A stretch of DNA of 64,000 bases from CAVQCX01 sp963775335 (lineage in GTDB: Bacteria > Pseudomonadota > Gammaproteobacteria > Chromatiales > Chromatiaceae). The notes under the pieces were generated by a model. It worked only from the letters and a program-made list of their open reading frames with translations, did not search any database and had not been told where the DNA came from. The DNA lies in NCBI GenBank assembly GCA_963775335.1, contig CAVZIJ010000003.1, forward strand, positions 1,736,001 through 1,800,000. The letters run 5' to 3'. Both the position numbers and the translations under genes were made by a program. How positions within the stretch are numbered: position 1 is the first letter of the stretch; every line of letters starts with the position of its first letter. Positions 43,701 to 51,031 of the stretch are shown piece by piece.

Positions 43701-45569
43701 ATCGCAGACCTTGAGCGCCAGCAGGGCCTCGGGCGGACGTACCCTGCCCTGGTCGTCATGCAGCAGCGGCTCCAGGGTGCGCCGCACGGTGGGCAAGGTC
43801 AGTTGGGGCCGGGTGTAGAAGGTGCCTGCGCCCTTGCGGGTGCCGCCCCAGCGCACGAGGTAAAGCTCGCCGGGGAGTTTCACGTCGGCGACGAGCTGGG
43901 CTGCCGCGGTGTCGAGCTGGGCCTCCCACGCGGCTCTGGCCTCGGCCGTCCGCCCGCCCGGTTTCTTGACCAGCTTACCCACCTCGACCGCCCGGCGACC
44001 CCAGGCGATGGCACGGGCGCGGGCGGCGGCACGCGCGTCGTCGGCATCTGCCTCGTCGGTTACGGAAGCGTCGGCGCTGTCCTCGGTGTCCCCACCGTCC
44101 TCGGCCTCGGCAACCTGCGCGTCGTCCTCCGGGGCTTCGGCGCCCTCGCCTTCATCGTCGCTGCCCTCTTCCTCCTCCGCGCTCGCAGCCTGATTCTTGA
44201 CCTTGGCCTTCTCGACGAGCGCAGCGAGGGCCTTGTCGTCCATGGCCTCCAGCCGATCGAGCGGTAAGGCGGGCTGGTCACCGAGGTTGAGGAACAGGAC
44301 AGGCTCGTCGCCGGCACGATGCAGCTCGTAGTCGAGCAGGCCCTCGTAGAGGATGCCGATGTATTCGCTGGTCAGCTCGGTGAAGTCGACCGGCGCGGCC
44401 ACGGTGCGCCACCCGGCACCCTCGCGGATCTTCTGCGTGGTGCGGGTGAGCAGCACCAGGGTTTGGTAGATGACGTCATCGTCGGGCGGCTCGGCCGGGG
44501 CCTCGATCAGCGCCAGTGCCCGCTGCACGCCGTCGCCGTTGGCGTCGCCCGGGCGGAAGAGGTCGCCGCCGTAGGCCGGCAGCATCACGGCTGGGTGGAG
44601 CGAGCCCTGGTGCAGCAGGCGGAAGAGCGCGAGCAGACGCGGCCAGGCCATCTGGCGCGCCTTGCGTCGTTCCGGCGTCAGACGGTCTAGCTGGTCCAGC
44701 AGTCCGCGCAGCGCGTAGGCGCGGTGGTAGACGGGGTTGTCGGTCGGGAGCAGCTCGCGGGCCTCGGCGAACAGCGTGACCACGAGCCGCATGACGAAAT
44801 GGCAGGCGGCGACGTAGATATCGGCGCTGTCGTGGGCTTCCCACGCCGGGCCCACCAGCGGTTGGCGGCTTCTGAGCAGCGTCTCCGCGGCGCGGCGCAC
44901 GCGCTCGCCAAGCTCCTTGGAGAGCTTGGCCTGGCCCGCGCGGGTGTCGCGGATGGCGGCCAACAGCGGGCTCTGGTCGGCATCGCCGCGCGCGAGCGAG
45001 GCAGGAGCAAGCACGCGCCGCAGCACGCCTAGCTCGTCCGAGAGCTGGTCGGCGGCGAGCCAGCGCTCGGCGTCCCACTCGGCCCAGGCCAGGCTGTCGG
45101 TGTCGGCCCAGATCAGGCGCCATTGCCGACCGTTGGTGAGTAAACCCAGCGGAATGCCGCGCCGGCGCAGGTACTCGACGACTTGCGCCGCCGGGCGGCG
45201 CCCCTTGCCGACGCCGATGCGCGTCGCGAGCGTCGTGAAGACAGAAAGCGCTTCGCCGCGCGGCCCCGTCCAGTGACGCCGCGGCTTGAGCGCGGTCCCG
45301 TCGAGCAGCTTCTCCGCGTCGGCAGCGCCCAGGGCGTTACCTTTCCGCCAGCTGTCGCTTAGACCACAGGCGTCCTCGAGCACCGTATCGAGCAGCGCAC
45401 CGAGGGCCGTGGGCGCTGGCTTCTCAGGGTCGAGGCCGACCAGCGCCGAGCGTAAGCGGTCGGCGAGGCCCCATTGCGGTTCTTCGGCGGCGGGCAGTCC
45501 GTCGAGCGCGGCGGGCGACAGCAGGTTTCCGCCGTGGCGCAGCCCGGTCCAGGCGTCGTGGAGGTTCAT
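40767..45569 (-). CDS. Large N6-adenine DNA methyltransferase (DrmMI-like, Eco57I type)
   Basis: This 1600-residue protein has motif I DPAMGSGSFLVAALR near residue 625 and the catalytic NPPW in AIVANPPWETLQPQ near 917. The conserved VDLDPLAVELARVSLWVETL lies between them. The N-terminal 560 residues include a REase/HSDR-like region (GIPLGLLTNGRQWRLIWADT) and a long acidic linker. The C-terminal target-recognition part ends SLFETEL. The start overlaps the SNF2 helicase stop by 4 bp (ATGA). Class 1 DISARM pairs such a methylase (DrmMI) with a DrmD helicase, marking self DNA. Confidence 0.82.
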   Translation of the reverse strand: MNLHDAWTGLRHGGNLLSPAALDGLPAAEEPQWGLADRLRSALVGLDPEKPAPTALGALLDTVLEDACGLSDSWRKGNALGAADAEKLLDGTALKPRRHWTGPRGEALSVFTTLATRIGVGKGRRPAAQVVEYLRRRGIPLGLLTNGRQWRLIWADTDSLAWAEWDAERWLAADQLSDELGVLRRVLAPASLARGDADQSPLLAAIRDTRAGQAKLSKELGERVRRAAETLLRSRQPLVGPAWEAHDSADIYVAACHFVMRLVVTLFAEARELLPTDNPVYHRAYALRGLLDQLDRLTPERRKARQMAWPRLLALFRLLHQGSLHPAVMLPAYGGDLFRPGDANGDGVQRALALIEAPAEPPDDDVIYQTLVLLTRTTQKIREGAGWRTVAAPVDFTELTSEYIGILYEGLLDYELHRAGDEPVLFLNLGDQPALPLDRLEAMDDKALAALVEKAKVKNQAASAEEEEGSDDEGEGAEAPEDDAQVAEAEDGGDTEDSADASVTDEADADDARAAARARAIAWGRRAVEVGKLVKKPGGRTAEARAAWEAQLDTAAAQLVADVKLPGELYLVRWGGTRKGAGTFYTRPQLTLPTVRRTLEPLLHDDQGRVRPPEALLALKVCDPAMGSGSFLVAALRVLTAAVVASLHVHDRITVVNGSTTVDCALLSEADRSLPTEGFDERLEALVRRAVVEHCLYGVDLDPLAVELARVSLWVETLDRRLPFTFLDHKLRCGDALVGTWLDRFRDYPLLAWWRQSPDEKWRGVTHAGDVWAKALKERRKAVVAEQVDLLRGQKDWLARSVSDDELKVAIERVRELYRRLRKVPASQPDKRAEIWRTQVAPDPALARVREAFDTWCALWFWPLDKLDEAPGPATLAAPSEAAREIVRTLRDKKRFFHWEIEFPDVFTEKGAGFDAIVANPPWETLQPQSKEFFSNLDPLYRSYGKQEGLQRQRELFAAEPTAEGEWLRYVADFKDVTNFVRHAGEPFGDADDAQGRPQVGLVPRKADDTRKMHRKWAAVRAKKSGLSDPNHAFLSQGEGKPYSYKLFVEQAHALLKSSGQLGLITPSGLYTDKGAVELRRLLLERCAWRWLYGFENRNKVFDIHRSFKFAVTIAEKGGRTEALRAAFMRHEIEDWGEAKGALAYPAGRIHAFSPKSLSVLEIRSERDLEVLTKTYANSVLLGDDGPDGWGIKYAQGDFNMTSDSKLFIPREKAEEAGYEPDEYGRWIGPEGDVLLPLYQGSMIHQHDASYKGWFSLEGAKTVWNPLEWLGKRWAPKVLIRESDYVSNEKAHRGVKIGFRDIARSTDERTSIAAVIPDLPCGNVVGVFSTGDSRSELLSAAMNAFAFDFAARVRISGTHMNYYVVEELPLPQAGASAPLLRPATILDMSMTRFAPWWPRDLPDWRRRWAITRHERLRVRCILDALVAALYGLSREDLHWILRDCDHPKARLSDKAFCRTLDPKGFWRVDKAADPELRHPVLTLVAFDALAELIAEHGGDRDAGIAAFSALNDGEGWMLPETLRLADYVLGHDERARHPQPVASRLGPRFLDWQLAQTPEESWAECDRHARAILEGMRAPPASKPEPKPQDVQRSLFETEL

Positions 45570-48500
45570 CGAGCGCCTCGGGGAAGGCGGATCTCGACCG
45601 CGATGGGGTAGACGCGCGCCGCGCCGCGCAGGGCATAGCGCTTGGGCAGCACCTGTGTCAGCGTACGTTCGGCTTCCGCGGCCAGACGCTTTTGCACTTG
45701 CTCGTAGTGGCTTTTGCGCAGCGCCAGCTCGGCGTCGAGATCGGCCAGGCGCTTTTGAATCTCCTGGTCGATCTCGGAGAACAGCGACAACTGGCGCGCC
45801 TTCGTACGGAGCTTGTCGGCCTCCTTTACGAGCTTGGCAAGCTGGTTCTCGCCGATGGCGCGTTCCAGCTCCTTGCGTCGGCGATCGAAGCGCTTCTTCT
45901 CTACCTCACGCACGGCCTTGCCGGAGGCCTGCAGCGTGCTGGCGAGCGACGCCGTGAGCTCGAATTGCAGCACGCGGACGCGCTCCTTCAGGGCGTCTTC
46001 CACGTCCTCCCACACCTCGCGCGCGGTCTCCCGGTCGCCGCTGGACGGTGGCGCGTTCCAGTCCCGCGCCGGGCGATGGGCAAGCGCCTCGCCCAACGCA
46101 TCGCCCTGCACGGGGAACGCGAGCGTACGCACCCAGTGGTGGCAAGGCTCACGCAGCTCGTTGACCGCCAACTGCTCTACGGTGAGGAGCACCAGTGCGT
46201 CGGCGCCTTCCGGCACCTCGCCGGCTCGCGTTGTCCATCTCGTCGCTGTGCTCGGGCCGCCAGGAAAACGGTACCGGGCAAACGTGGACATCACGCGGTG
46301 GTAAATGGCGTCACCCAGGTGCAGGAGAACCGAGTCCGGCTCGGGGATATAGACGGGACGGCCGTTGCGCGGCTGGACGTATTGCGCGGGGTCGAAGACC
46401 AGGGCGAGCAGCGGCCCCGACGGGCCGCCCTCACGCAGGGCTTGGTCAACCACCTCGTGCCAGAGCGCCGGCACGGGATGGACGAGGCGGTCGCGGCCCG
46501 CGCCGTCAGGCTGCAATCGCGGGCGTCCACGCTCGATGGCGAGTGCTGTCTCCAGTGTTTCGCGCAGGGTTTCGGGCGAGAGGTCGAGCTCCGCCTTGAG
46601 GCGGTCCAGTTGCGCCAGATCCTCAGCGCCGGGCAAGGGGTTGCCGGCCGGGAGATCGTCCACCGCATCTAAGTTCTCGGCGCGGGCATGGCCGATCACG
46701 CGTTCAAGCCGATCGTCGCTGGCGGCCGCGTCCTCTTCCTGGTCGAAGTGGGCGAGGATCGCGTCGGCGAAAATCTCGTCCGTGACGACCCGGTCTTCGC
46801 GCGTCCTGCTGCGCTTCTCGAGCACCTTGCCCAGAAACCGCATCGAGGCGTCGTCTGTGCTGTCGAAGTGAAAGATGAACACGTCTCGTTCTTGCCCGTG
46901 ACGGTCAAGACGGCCGTTGCGCTGCTCCATGCGGGCGGGGTTCCATGGGATATCCCAGTGCAGCAGGTGGCGGGCGGCACGTTGCAGGTTCAGGCCCTCG
47001 CCCGCGGCATCCGTAGCGACGAGGATGCGGGCGGGTCCCCGCGGGTCGTTGAAGGCGCGCTTGATCGCGTCGCGCTCAACGTCGTTCATGCCACCGTAGA
47101 GTGCGAGGAGCCACTCGCCCTCGCCATAGCGGGCTCGCAGCCGGGCACGGAGGTAGTCGAGGGTCGCGAGATACTCGGTGAAGATGACCAGGCGCTCGTC
47201 ATTACGCCACCTTTGCGCGCTGCGCAGTTTCTCGTCGATGAGCGCCTCAAGCGCGCGCAGGCGGGCGTCCGCCTGGACCTTCGCACTCCGTGATGTCACC
47301 TCGCTGGCGTGCGCAGCCGGGTCGAGACCAGGTGGCACGCGGCTTACGCCGAGGGCGGCGACCTGGCGGGTGACCTCGGCAAGCTCATCCGCAACGGCGG
47401 CATGCCACTGCCCCAGCCATGCCCCGACGGTGCGGTCAGCGTGGCGTTGGCGACTCTCGCGCTCTGCATCGTCGTCGGTGTCTTCGGTGTGCGCGTCGCG
47501 CGCTCGCGTCACCGCAGCAGCGCTGGCATCGTACTGGGGCGCTTCGAGCCCCTCCATCAATGCCAGCCAGGTCTGCCCAAATGCCCAGGGGCCCGAGAGC
47601 AGGCGCTTTTGCAGCACCTCGGTGGCAAAGCTCGCCGCGGTGCGGTCATGATGGTCCGCGCCGCGCATGGCCTGCTGTAGCGCCCTGCGGAAGTCTCGCA
47701 CGGCGAGCTGGAGGGCGCGCTCGTGCGCGCCAAAGTGCAGCGTCGGGAGCGCCGCGACCTGTCGTTCGGAGAAGCGCGCGGGCTCGCCCAGCGCCATGTA
47801 GCAGGCGTTGATCTCGCTTTTGAGGCGGCGAATGACGGTTTCGCCCACGCGGCGGCGGTCCTCCTCGTCGAGCTCGGACTTGCGGGTGAAGCGCACCGGA
47901 TCCAGCGTCTCGAGTAGTCCCGAGAACGAACGGGTGTGGCCGTTGTGCGGCGTGGCGGTCAGGAAGACGCGATGCTCGAACCACGGTGCGATACGCTGGA
48001 GCATCTTCGAAACGTCGGAGTCGGAGCCGAAGCTCGCCGGCGCCAGGTTGTGTGCCTCGTCCACGATGAGCAGATCCCAGCGCAAGCGGCCGCCCTCTCC
48101 GGGCTCCGCGGTGCTGCGGAACTGCTCGAGCACGTCGGGCTGCTTGAGGTAGTGATAGCTTGCGATGATCCGGTCATGGGTGCGCCAGGGGTTCGCATCG
48201 ATGCCGATCTCGCGCTGGAGCTTGAGGGTCTGCGCCCGGTCCACGGTCTCGAAGGGCAGCGCGAACTTCTCCTGCATCTCGTCGCGCCACTGGGTGCGCA
48301 GCGCGGCTGGGCACAGGACAAGCACCCGGCGGATGCGGCGACGGAGCATCAGCTCGCGGAGGACCATACCGGCCTGAATGGTCTTGCCGAGACCGACGGC
48401 GTCCGCTAGCAGGAGGGCCACACGGGGCATTTCCAGGGCCCGCAGCACGGGAACAAGCTGGTACGCCTCGGGGTTGATCGCGCCGTAAAGGGGGGCGGCG

Positions 48501-48832
48501 AGCGGCGGGCGATCATCGTCGAGCCCCGAGAACGGGAGCGACGGAGTCAGAGCCAACCAGCGAGACGCCCGTATCATCGCATCGAATTCGCGGGGGTCCA
48601 TCGGGGCCGTATGCTCGACGTGCGGCAGCGCCGAGGGCTCCAGGACATCGGTGCCCAGCTCGACCTCCCACAGCACCTCGTCGGTTTCGACGCCAGTCCC
48701 GTCGGTGTACTCGACCTCGACGAGGTGGAACCGGCCGGCCTCGTCGGCATCGAAGGGCTGAACGCCGACGATCATCGCGCGGCGGTTACGGACGACCGCC
48801 ATCATGCCCTCGCGGGGGATCGCGCGGGTCAT
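45566..48832 (-). CDS. drmD: SNF2-type helicase, DISARM DrmD-like
   Basis: About 1088 residues from ATG 48832; an upstream ATG at 48880 lies inside another ORF. Walker A LLADAVGLGKTIQAGMVLRE is near residue 145, DEAH in LLIVDEAHNLAP near 255, LTATPHNGH near 295, and the helicase C region VATDAAGEGLNLQ and RMEQRNGRLDRHGQER near 620-660. A basic coiled coil (EVEKKRFDRRRKELERAIGE) lies near the C-terminus. The PCPAALRTQWRDEM-type block and length fit DrmD of class 1 DISARM. It is the first large gene of the island and is translationally coupled to a 44-residue ORF upstream and the methylase downstream. Confidence 0.8.
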   Translation of the reverse strand: MTRAIPREGMMAVVRNRRAMIVGVQPFDADEAGRFHLVEVEYTDGTGVETDEVLWEVELGTDVLEPSALPHVEHTAPMDPREFDAMIRASRWLALTPSLPFSGLDDDRPPLAAPLYGAINPEAYQLVPVLRALEMPRVALLLADAVGLGKTIQAGMVLRELMLRRRIRRVLVLCPAALRTQWRDEMQEKFALPFETVDRAQTLKLQREIGIDANPWRTHDRIIASYHYLKQPDVLEQFRSTAEPGEGGRLRWDLLIVDEAHNLAPASFGSDSDVSKMLQRIAPWFEHRVFLTATPHNGHTRSFSGLLETLDPVRFTRKSELDEEDRRRVGETVIRRLKSEINACYMALGEPARFSERQVAALPTLHFGAHERALQLAVRDFRRALQQAMRGADHHDRTAASFATEVLQKRLLSGPWAFGQTWLALMEGLEAPQYDASAAAVTRARDAHTEDTDDDAERESRQRHADRTVGAWLGQWHAAVADELAEVTRQVAALGVSRVPPGLDPAAHASEVTSRSAKVQADARLRALEALIDEKLRSAQRWRNDERLVIFTEYLATLDYLRARLRARYGEGEWLLALYGGMNDVERDAIKRAFNDPRGPARILVATDAAGEGLNLQRAARHLLHWDIPWNPARMEQRNGRLDRHGQERDVFIFHFDSTDDASMRFLGKVLEKRSRTREDRVVTDEIFADAILAHFDQEEDAAASDDRLERVIGHARAENLDAVDDLPAGNPLPGAEDLAQLDRLKAELDLSPETLRETLETALAIERGRPRLQPDGAGRDRLVHPVPALWHEVVDQALREGGPSGPLLALVFDPAQYVQPRNGRPVYIPEPDSVLLHLGDAIYHRVMSTFARYRFPGGPSTATRWTTRAGEVPEGADALVLLTVEQLAVNELREPCHHWVRTLAFPVQGDALGEALAHRPARDWNAPPSSGDRETAREVWEDVEDALKERVRVLQFELTASLASTLQASGKAVREVEKKRFDRRRKELERAIGENQLAKLVKEADKLRTKARQLSLFSEIDQEIQKRLADLDAELALRKSHYEQVQKRLAAEAERTLTQVLPKRYALRGAARVYPIAVEIRLPRGAR

Positions 48833-48963
48833 GGGGCGCCCCCGCCCAAGATATCGAGGGTCTCGGCGACGCCCAAGCACTCTTGGGGGTAGTCACGTCT
48901 GGCGCAGCCGCAGACACTGTTGTCAGCGATGAAGAGATCGCGCCCCCGGCCTTCCCGGCTCAT
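48829..48963 (-). CDS. 44-residue ORF coupled to phd and drmD
   Basis: ATG at 48963 overlaps the Phd stop (ATGA), and its own stop overlaps the drmD ATG (ATGA). The sequence begins MSREGRGRDLFIADNSVCGC and ends GVAETLDILGGGAP, with four cysteines. It is not recognised. It could be the stub of a lost toxin gene of the Phd pair or a real leader-type protein that couples translation. The double overlap argues that it is translated. Confidence 0.5.
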   Translation of the reverse strand: MSREGRGRDLFIADNSVCGCARRDYPQECLGVAETLDILGGGAP

Positions 48964-49181
48964 TGCTCTTTCCTGGGTGAGGCTAAGGCTGTCGTGTCTG
49001 GTGTGGCAGTTCTTTCGCTAACAGCTGCGACGCTAGTCCCTGTTAAGCGCTCATACTCCTCGACCGCCACGACGACCACGACCGGCCGACCATGTTTCGC
49101 GATCACCACTGGCTCTAATCGGGCAACGTCGATCATCCGGCCGAAGCCGTACTTGGCGTCCTTTGCCGAAAAAGTTTTCAT
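48960..49181 (-). CDS. Phd/YefM-family antitoxin
   Basis: This 73-residue protein begins MKTFSAKDAKYGFGRMIDVA and continues PVVIAKHGRPVVVVVAVEEY, the DNA-binding Phd fold; the tail is short and unstructured. No Doc, RelE or PIN toxin of normal size follows; only the 44-residue ORF lies between it and drmD. Phd proteins repress their own promoter, so it may now act as the regulator of the defence operon. GGCCATAAT repeats lie just upstream as likely sites. Confidence 0.8.
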   Translation of the reverse strand: MKTFSAKDAKYGFGRMIDVARLEPVVIAKHGRPVVVVVAVEEYERLTGTSVAAVSERTATPDTTALASPRKEQ

Positions 49182-49208
49182 GCGCTCGGCCCTATCGCCA
49201 TCGGGAAA

Positions 49209-49227
49209 TTATGGCCATTATGGCCAA
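49209..49227 (-). promoter_or_regulatory. Probable Phd operator
   Basis: TGGCCATAATGGCCATAA on the minus strand holds two GGCCATAAT direct repeats, each with the self-complementary core TGGCCA, about 30-45 bp upstream of the phd start. Confidence 0.45.
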
Positions 49228-49303
49228 AAATAATAACCTGTTCCAGAGCAAGTCACTTAGTTTGGATAGCGCCTGAGGGTCGCAGGCGGCATACCCCGGC
49301 CTG

Positions 49304-49507
49304 TCAGTCGACGAGACGCCTACTCTGCTCCCGCAATGCGCTCGACAGCTCCCGCAGCAGTCGCCAGGTGCCACCCTTGTAGGCGTCGCCGGAGGCCACC
49401 GCTTTACCGGCCCCGCTCCTTGGCCCGCTCGACTTCTCCCACGGTCGCCATCGCCGGCTCAGCTCGGCCTGGCGTGCACGTCGTTCCGGGAGCCAGCCGT
49501 TCGCCAT
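49304..49507 (-). CDS. Conserved small basic protein
   Basis: This 67-residue protein reads MANGWLPERRARQAELSRRW, PWEKSSGPRSGAGKAVASGD and RLLRELSSALREQSRRL. Proteins of this length and pattern (MANGWTPERRARQA...PWE.STGP.S.AGKA) are widespread in proteobacterial genomes without known function. It overlaps the end of the next upstream gene by about 100 bp in another frame, which is unusual and may reflect an extended end of that gene. It is probably genuine given the conserved pattern. Confidence 0.65.
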   Translation of the reverse strand: MANGWLPERRARQAELSRRWRPWEKSSGPRSGAGKAVASGDAYKGGTWRLLRELSSALREQSRRLVD

Positions 49508-49823
49508 CTTTCTCCTCCAATAGTTTGTTTTGCAGATTCGGATTTTCTCCCGCGCGCGGGGCGCTATCCGCAGCGGCCGATGCGTTGTTTACCTGCTGCG
49601 GCCCGTGGGCGATGTTCGCCTGTCGGACGTAACCTATGATCGGTGGGTTCTTGATGGCCGCCAGGGCCTCCCATGTGGCCCGGCACTGCGACTGTGCCCG
49701 CAGGGCCAGCTTGAGGTAGGTCTCGCAGGCTTGTATGTGCTCGCCCATGTTCAATGCGGCCCGCCGCGCCAGGCTGTTGAAGATGGCATCCGTCGTTTCG
49801 TTTCCGCTGGTTAGCCATGCCAA
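49404..49823 (-). CDS. Conserved hypothetical protein (ARRAALNMGEH family)
   Basis: This protein of up to 139 residues has its conserved core at NSLARRAALNMGEHIQACET, YLKLALRAQSQCRATWEALA and QANIAHGPQQVNN, with a disordered tail. Similar small proteins occur next to MANGWTPERRARQA-type proteins in many proteobacteria; function unknown. The true start could be ATG 49748 (MGEH) or 49823. It is not part of the defence operon by strand order, as it lies upstream of phd. Confidence 0.55.
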   Translation of the reverse strand: MAWLTSGNETTDAIFNSLARRAALNMGEHIQACETYLKLALRAQSQCRATWEALAAIKNPPIIGYVRQANIAHGPQQVNNASAAADSAPRAGENPNLQNKLLEEKDGERLAPGTTCTPGRAEPAMATVGEVERAKERGR

Positions 49824-50060
49824 GGCCCTTCGTTTCGGTCAGAACGCATCTGGAATCCACAGCTAAGACGGAAGTGTCGGCAGGTGCCGCAGGTCACAGG
49901 AACGGGCCGAGGGATCGGCCGATCTTCTGCGCGGTTTAAGCACCAAGGATAACCGAGCACTTGCTCCGGGCTATCTGGCCAAAGGAACACGGGGCCACAT
50001 CCCGCGCACTCGCAGGGTTCCGTCCTGTGCCACGGGCGCTCGCCCCGCTCGCGCTGGCGA
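49811..50060 (-). pseudogene. Zinc-finger-rich protein fragment
   Basis: The frame RQRERGERPWHRTEPCECAG, PWCLNRAEDRPIPRPVPVTC and GTCRHFRLSCGF shows two CxxC-type pairs typical of a conserved C-terminal zinc-ribbon seen in plasmid and ICE proteins. No start or N-terminal domain is present upstream of about 50060, so it is only an end fragment. Functional assignment is not possible. Confidence 0.45.
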
Positions 50061-50311
50061 CGCGTGATGACGGCGCCCGCCGAGCCTCTACCGCCCTCCC
50101 GCAAACCGCCCGTTGAGGAGCTCCGGTTAAGTGGAGACCCTCCACCGTTCGATATGTCTCCGAGACGGGGACACACGCGGACAAAGTCTCCACCCAGGGC
50201 TCTTCCACCTCGACGGCACCGGGGACTTCCCACTTCTTGCTTGTGCCTACCTACCTTAAACTGTCGCCGCAAGCGCCCTGGAAACAACACATAGAAGAAG
50301 GAGGTCACGCG

Positions 50312-50782
50312 ATGCAACTCAAGAAGCTGCTTGAAAAGTGGGACCTGACGTTGCTGAAGATCAAGACGCCGTTTCTCGAGGCGAACTGGGAGCCAAAGGA
50401 CGAGGACAAGGATGCGGCGTGGGATCTCTACGTCGAGATGATCACGCGGGTGGCGACGCAGCGCCTCGACCCTGACGAGGGCGACGAAGCCGCCGCCCTG
50501 AATAGCATTCATGACCTCTTTCCTCTGACCCGTTCCACGATCAAGCGTAACGGTCGGCATTGCATCAACTTCACACGCATCGCGGTCGTGGTCCTCAATC
50601 AGAAGGTCCGCCCGTTCGCCTCGAGGTGGCATCCCCGAGTCATCGCAGGCAGACTCAATCCCGAAGACCGGGAGGTCTTCCGGGCGCAGCTGCGGGCACT
50701 GCAGACGGATCTTCGCAACTATACGAGCCTGCTCGCCGATCTTGCGGACGTGGAGGATCTGACGGACCTGGAGGACCTCTGA
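50312..50782 (+). CDS. Small protein upstream of the TIR-ATPase target, unknown function
   Basis: This 156-residue protein starts at ATG 50312 behind AAGGAGG. It is acidic and helical: MQLKKLLEKWDLTLLKIKTP, DAAWDLYVEMITRVATQRLD, HDLFPLTRSTIKRNGRHCIN, and the final LADVEDLTDLEDL repeat. No enzyme motif is visible. It lies 250 bp upstream of the TIR-ATPase-FGE gene in the same orientation and may be a helper or adaptor of that system. Co-occurrence across genomes would test this. The coding sequence looks intact. Confidence 0.6.
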   Translation: MQLKKLLEKWDLTLLKIKTPFLEANWEPKDEDKDAAWDLYVEMITRVATQRLDPDEGDEAAALNSIHDLFPLTRSTIKRNGRHCINFTRIAVVVLNQKVRPFASRWHPRVIAGRLNPEDREVFRAQLRALQTDLRNYTSLLADLADVEDLTDLEDL

Positions 50783-51031
50783 TCCTGTCTCGCGTCTTCT
50801 GTGTCACTGTGGAAAGAAACCTTCCGGGGATGCCTGTTTCCCAGGACAGGGTGCTAGCTGTTTACCGTCGGCGAAAAATGCTCCGGACTCTCCCGGGCCG
50901 CGCGGACTCCGGGTCATCCCCGGATTCTCCGTGAATCAGGCCCGTAAAGCTGCCTGCGGTGGGCGGCGGCGGGTAATCTTCAGTCGGACAGTGCTGAGCG
51001 AGCAACAGGAACCGTCTCGGAGCTCCAGAGG

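Noticed and set aside
42876..44267. Plus-strand 463-residue frame
   Set aside because: Antisense to the large methylase; His/Glu/Arg-biased composition typical of shadows.
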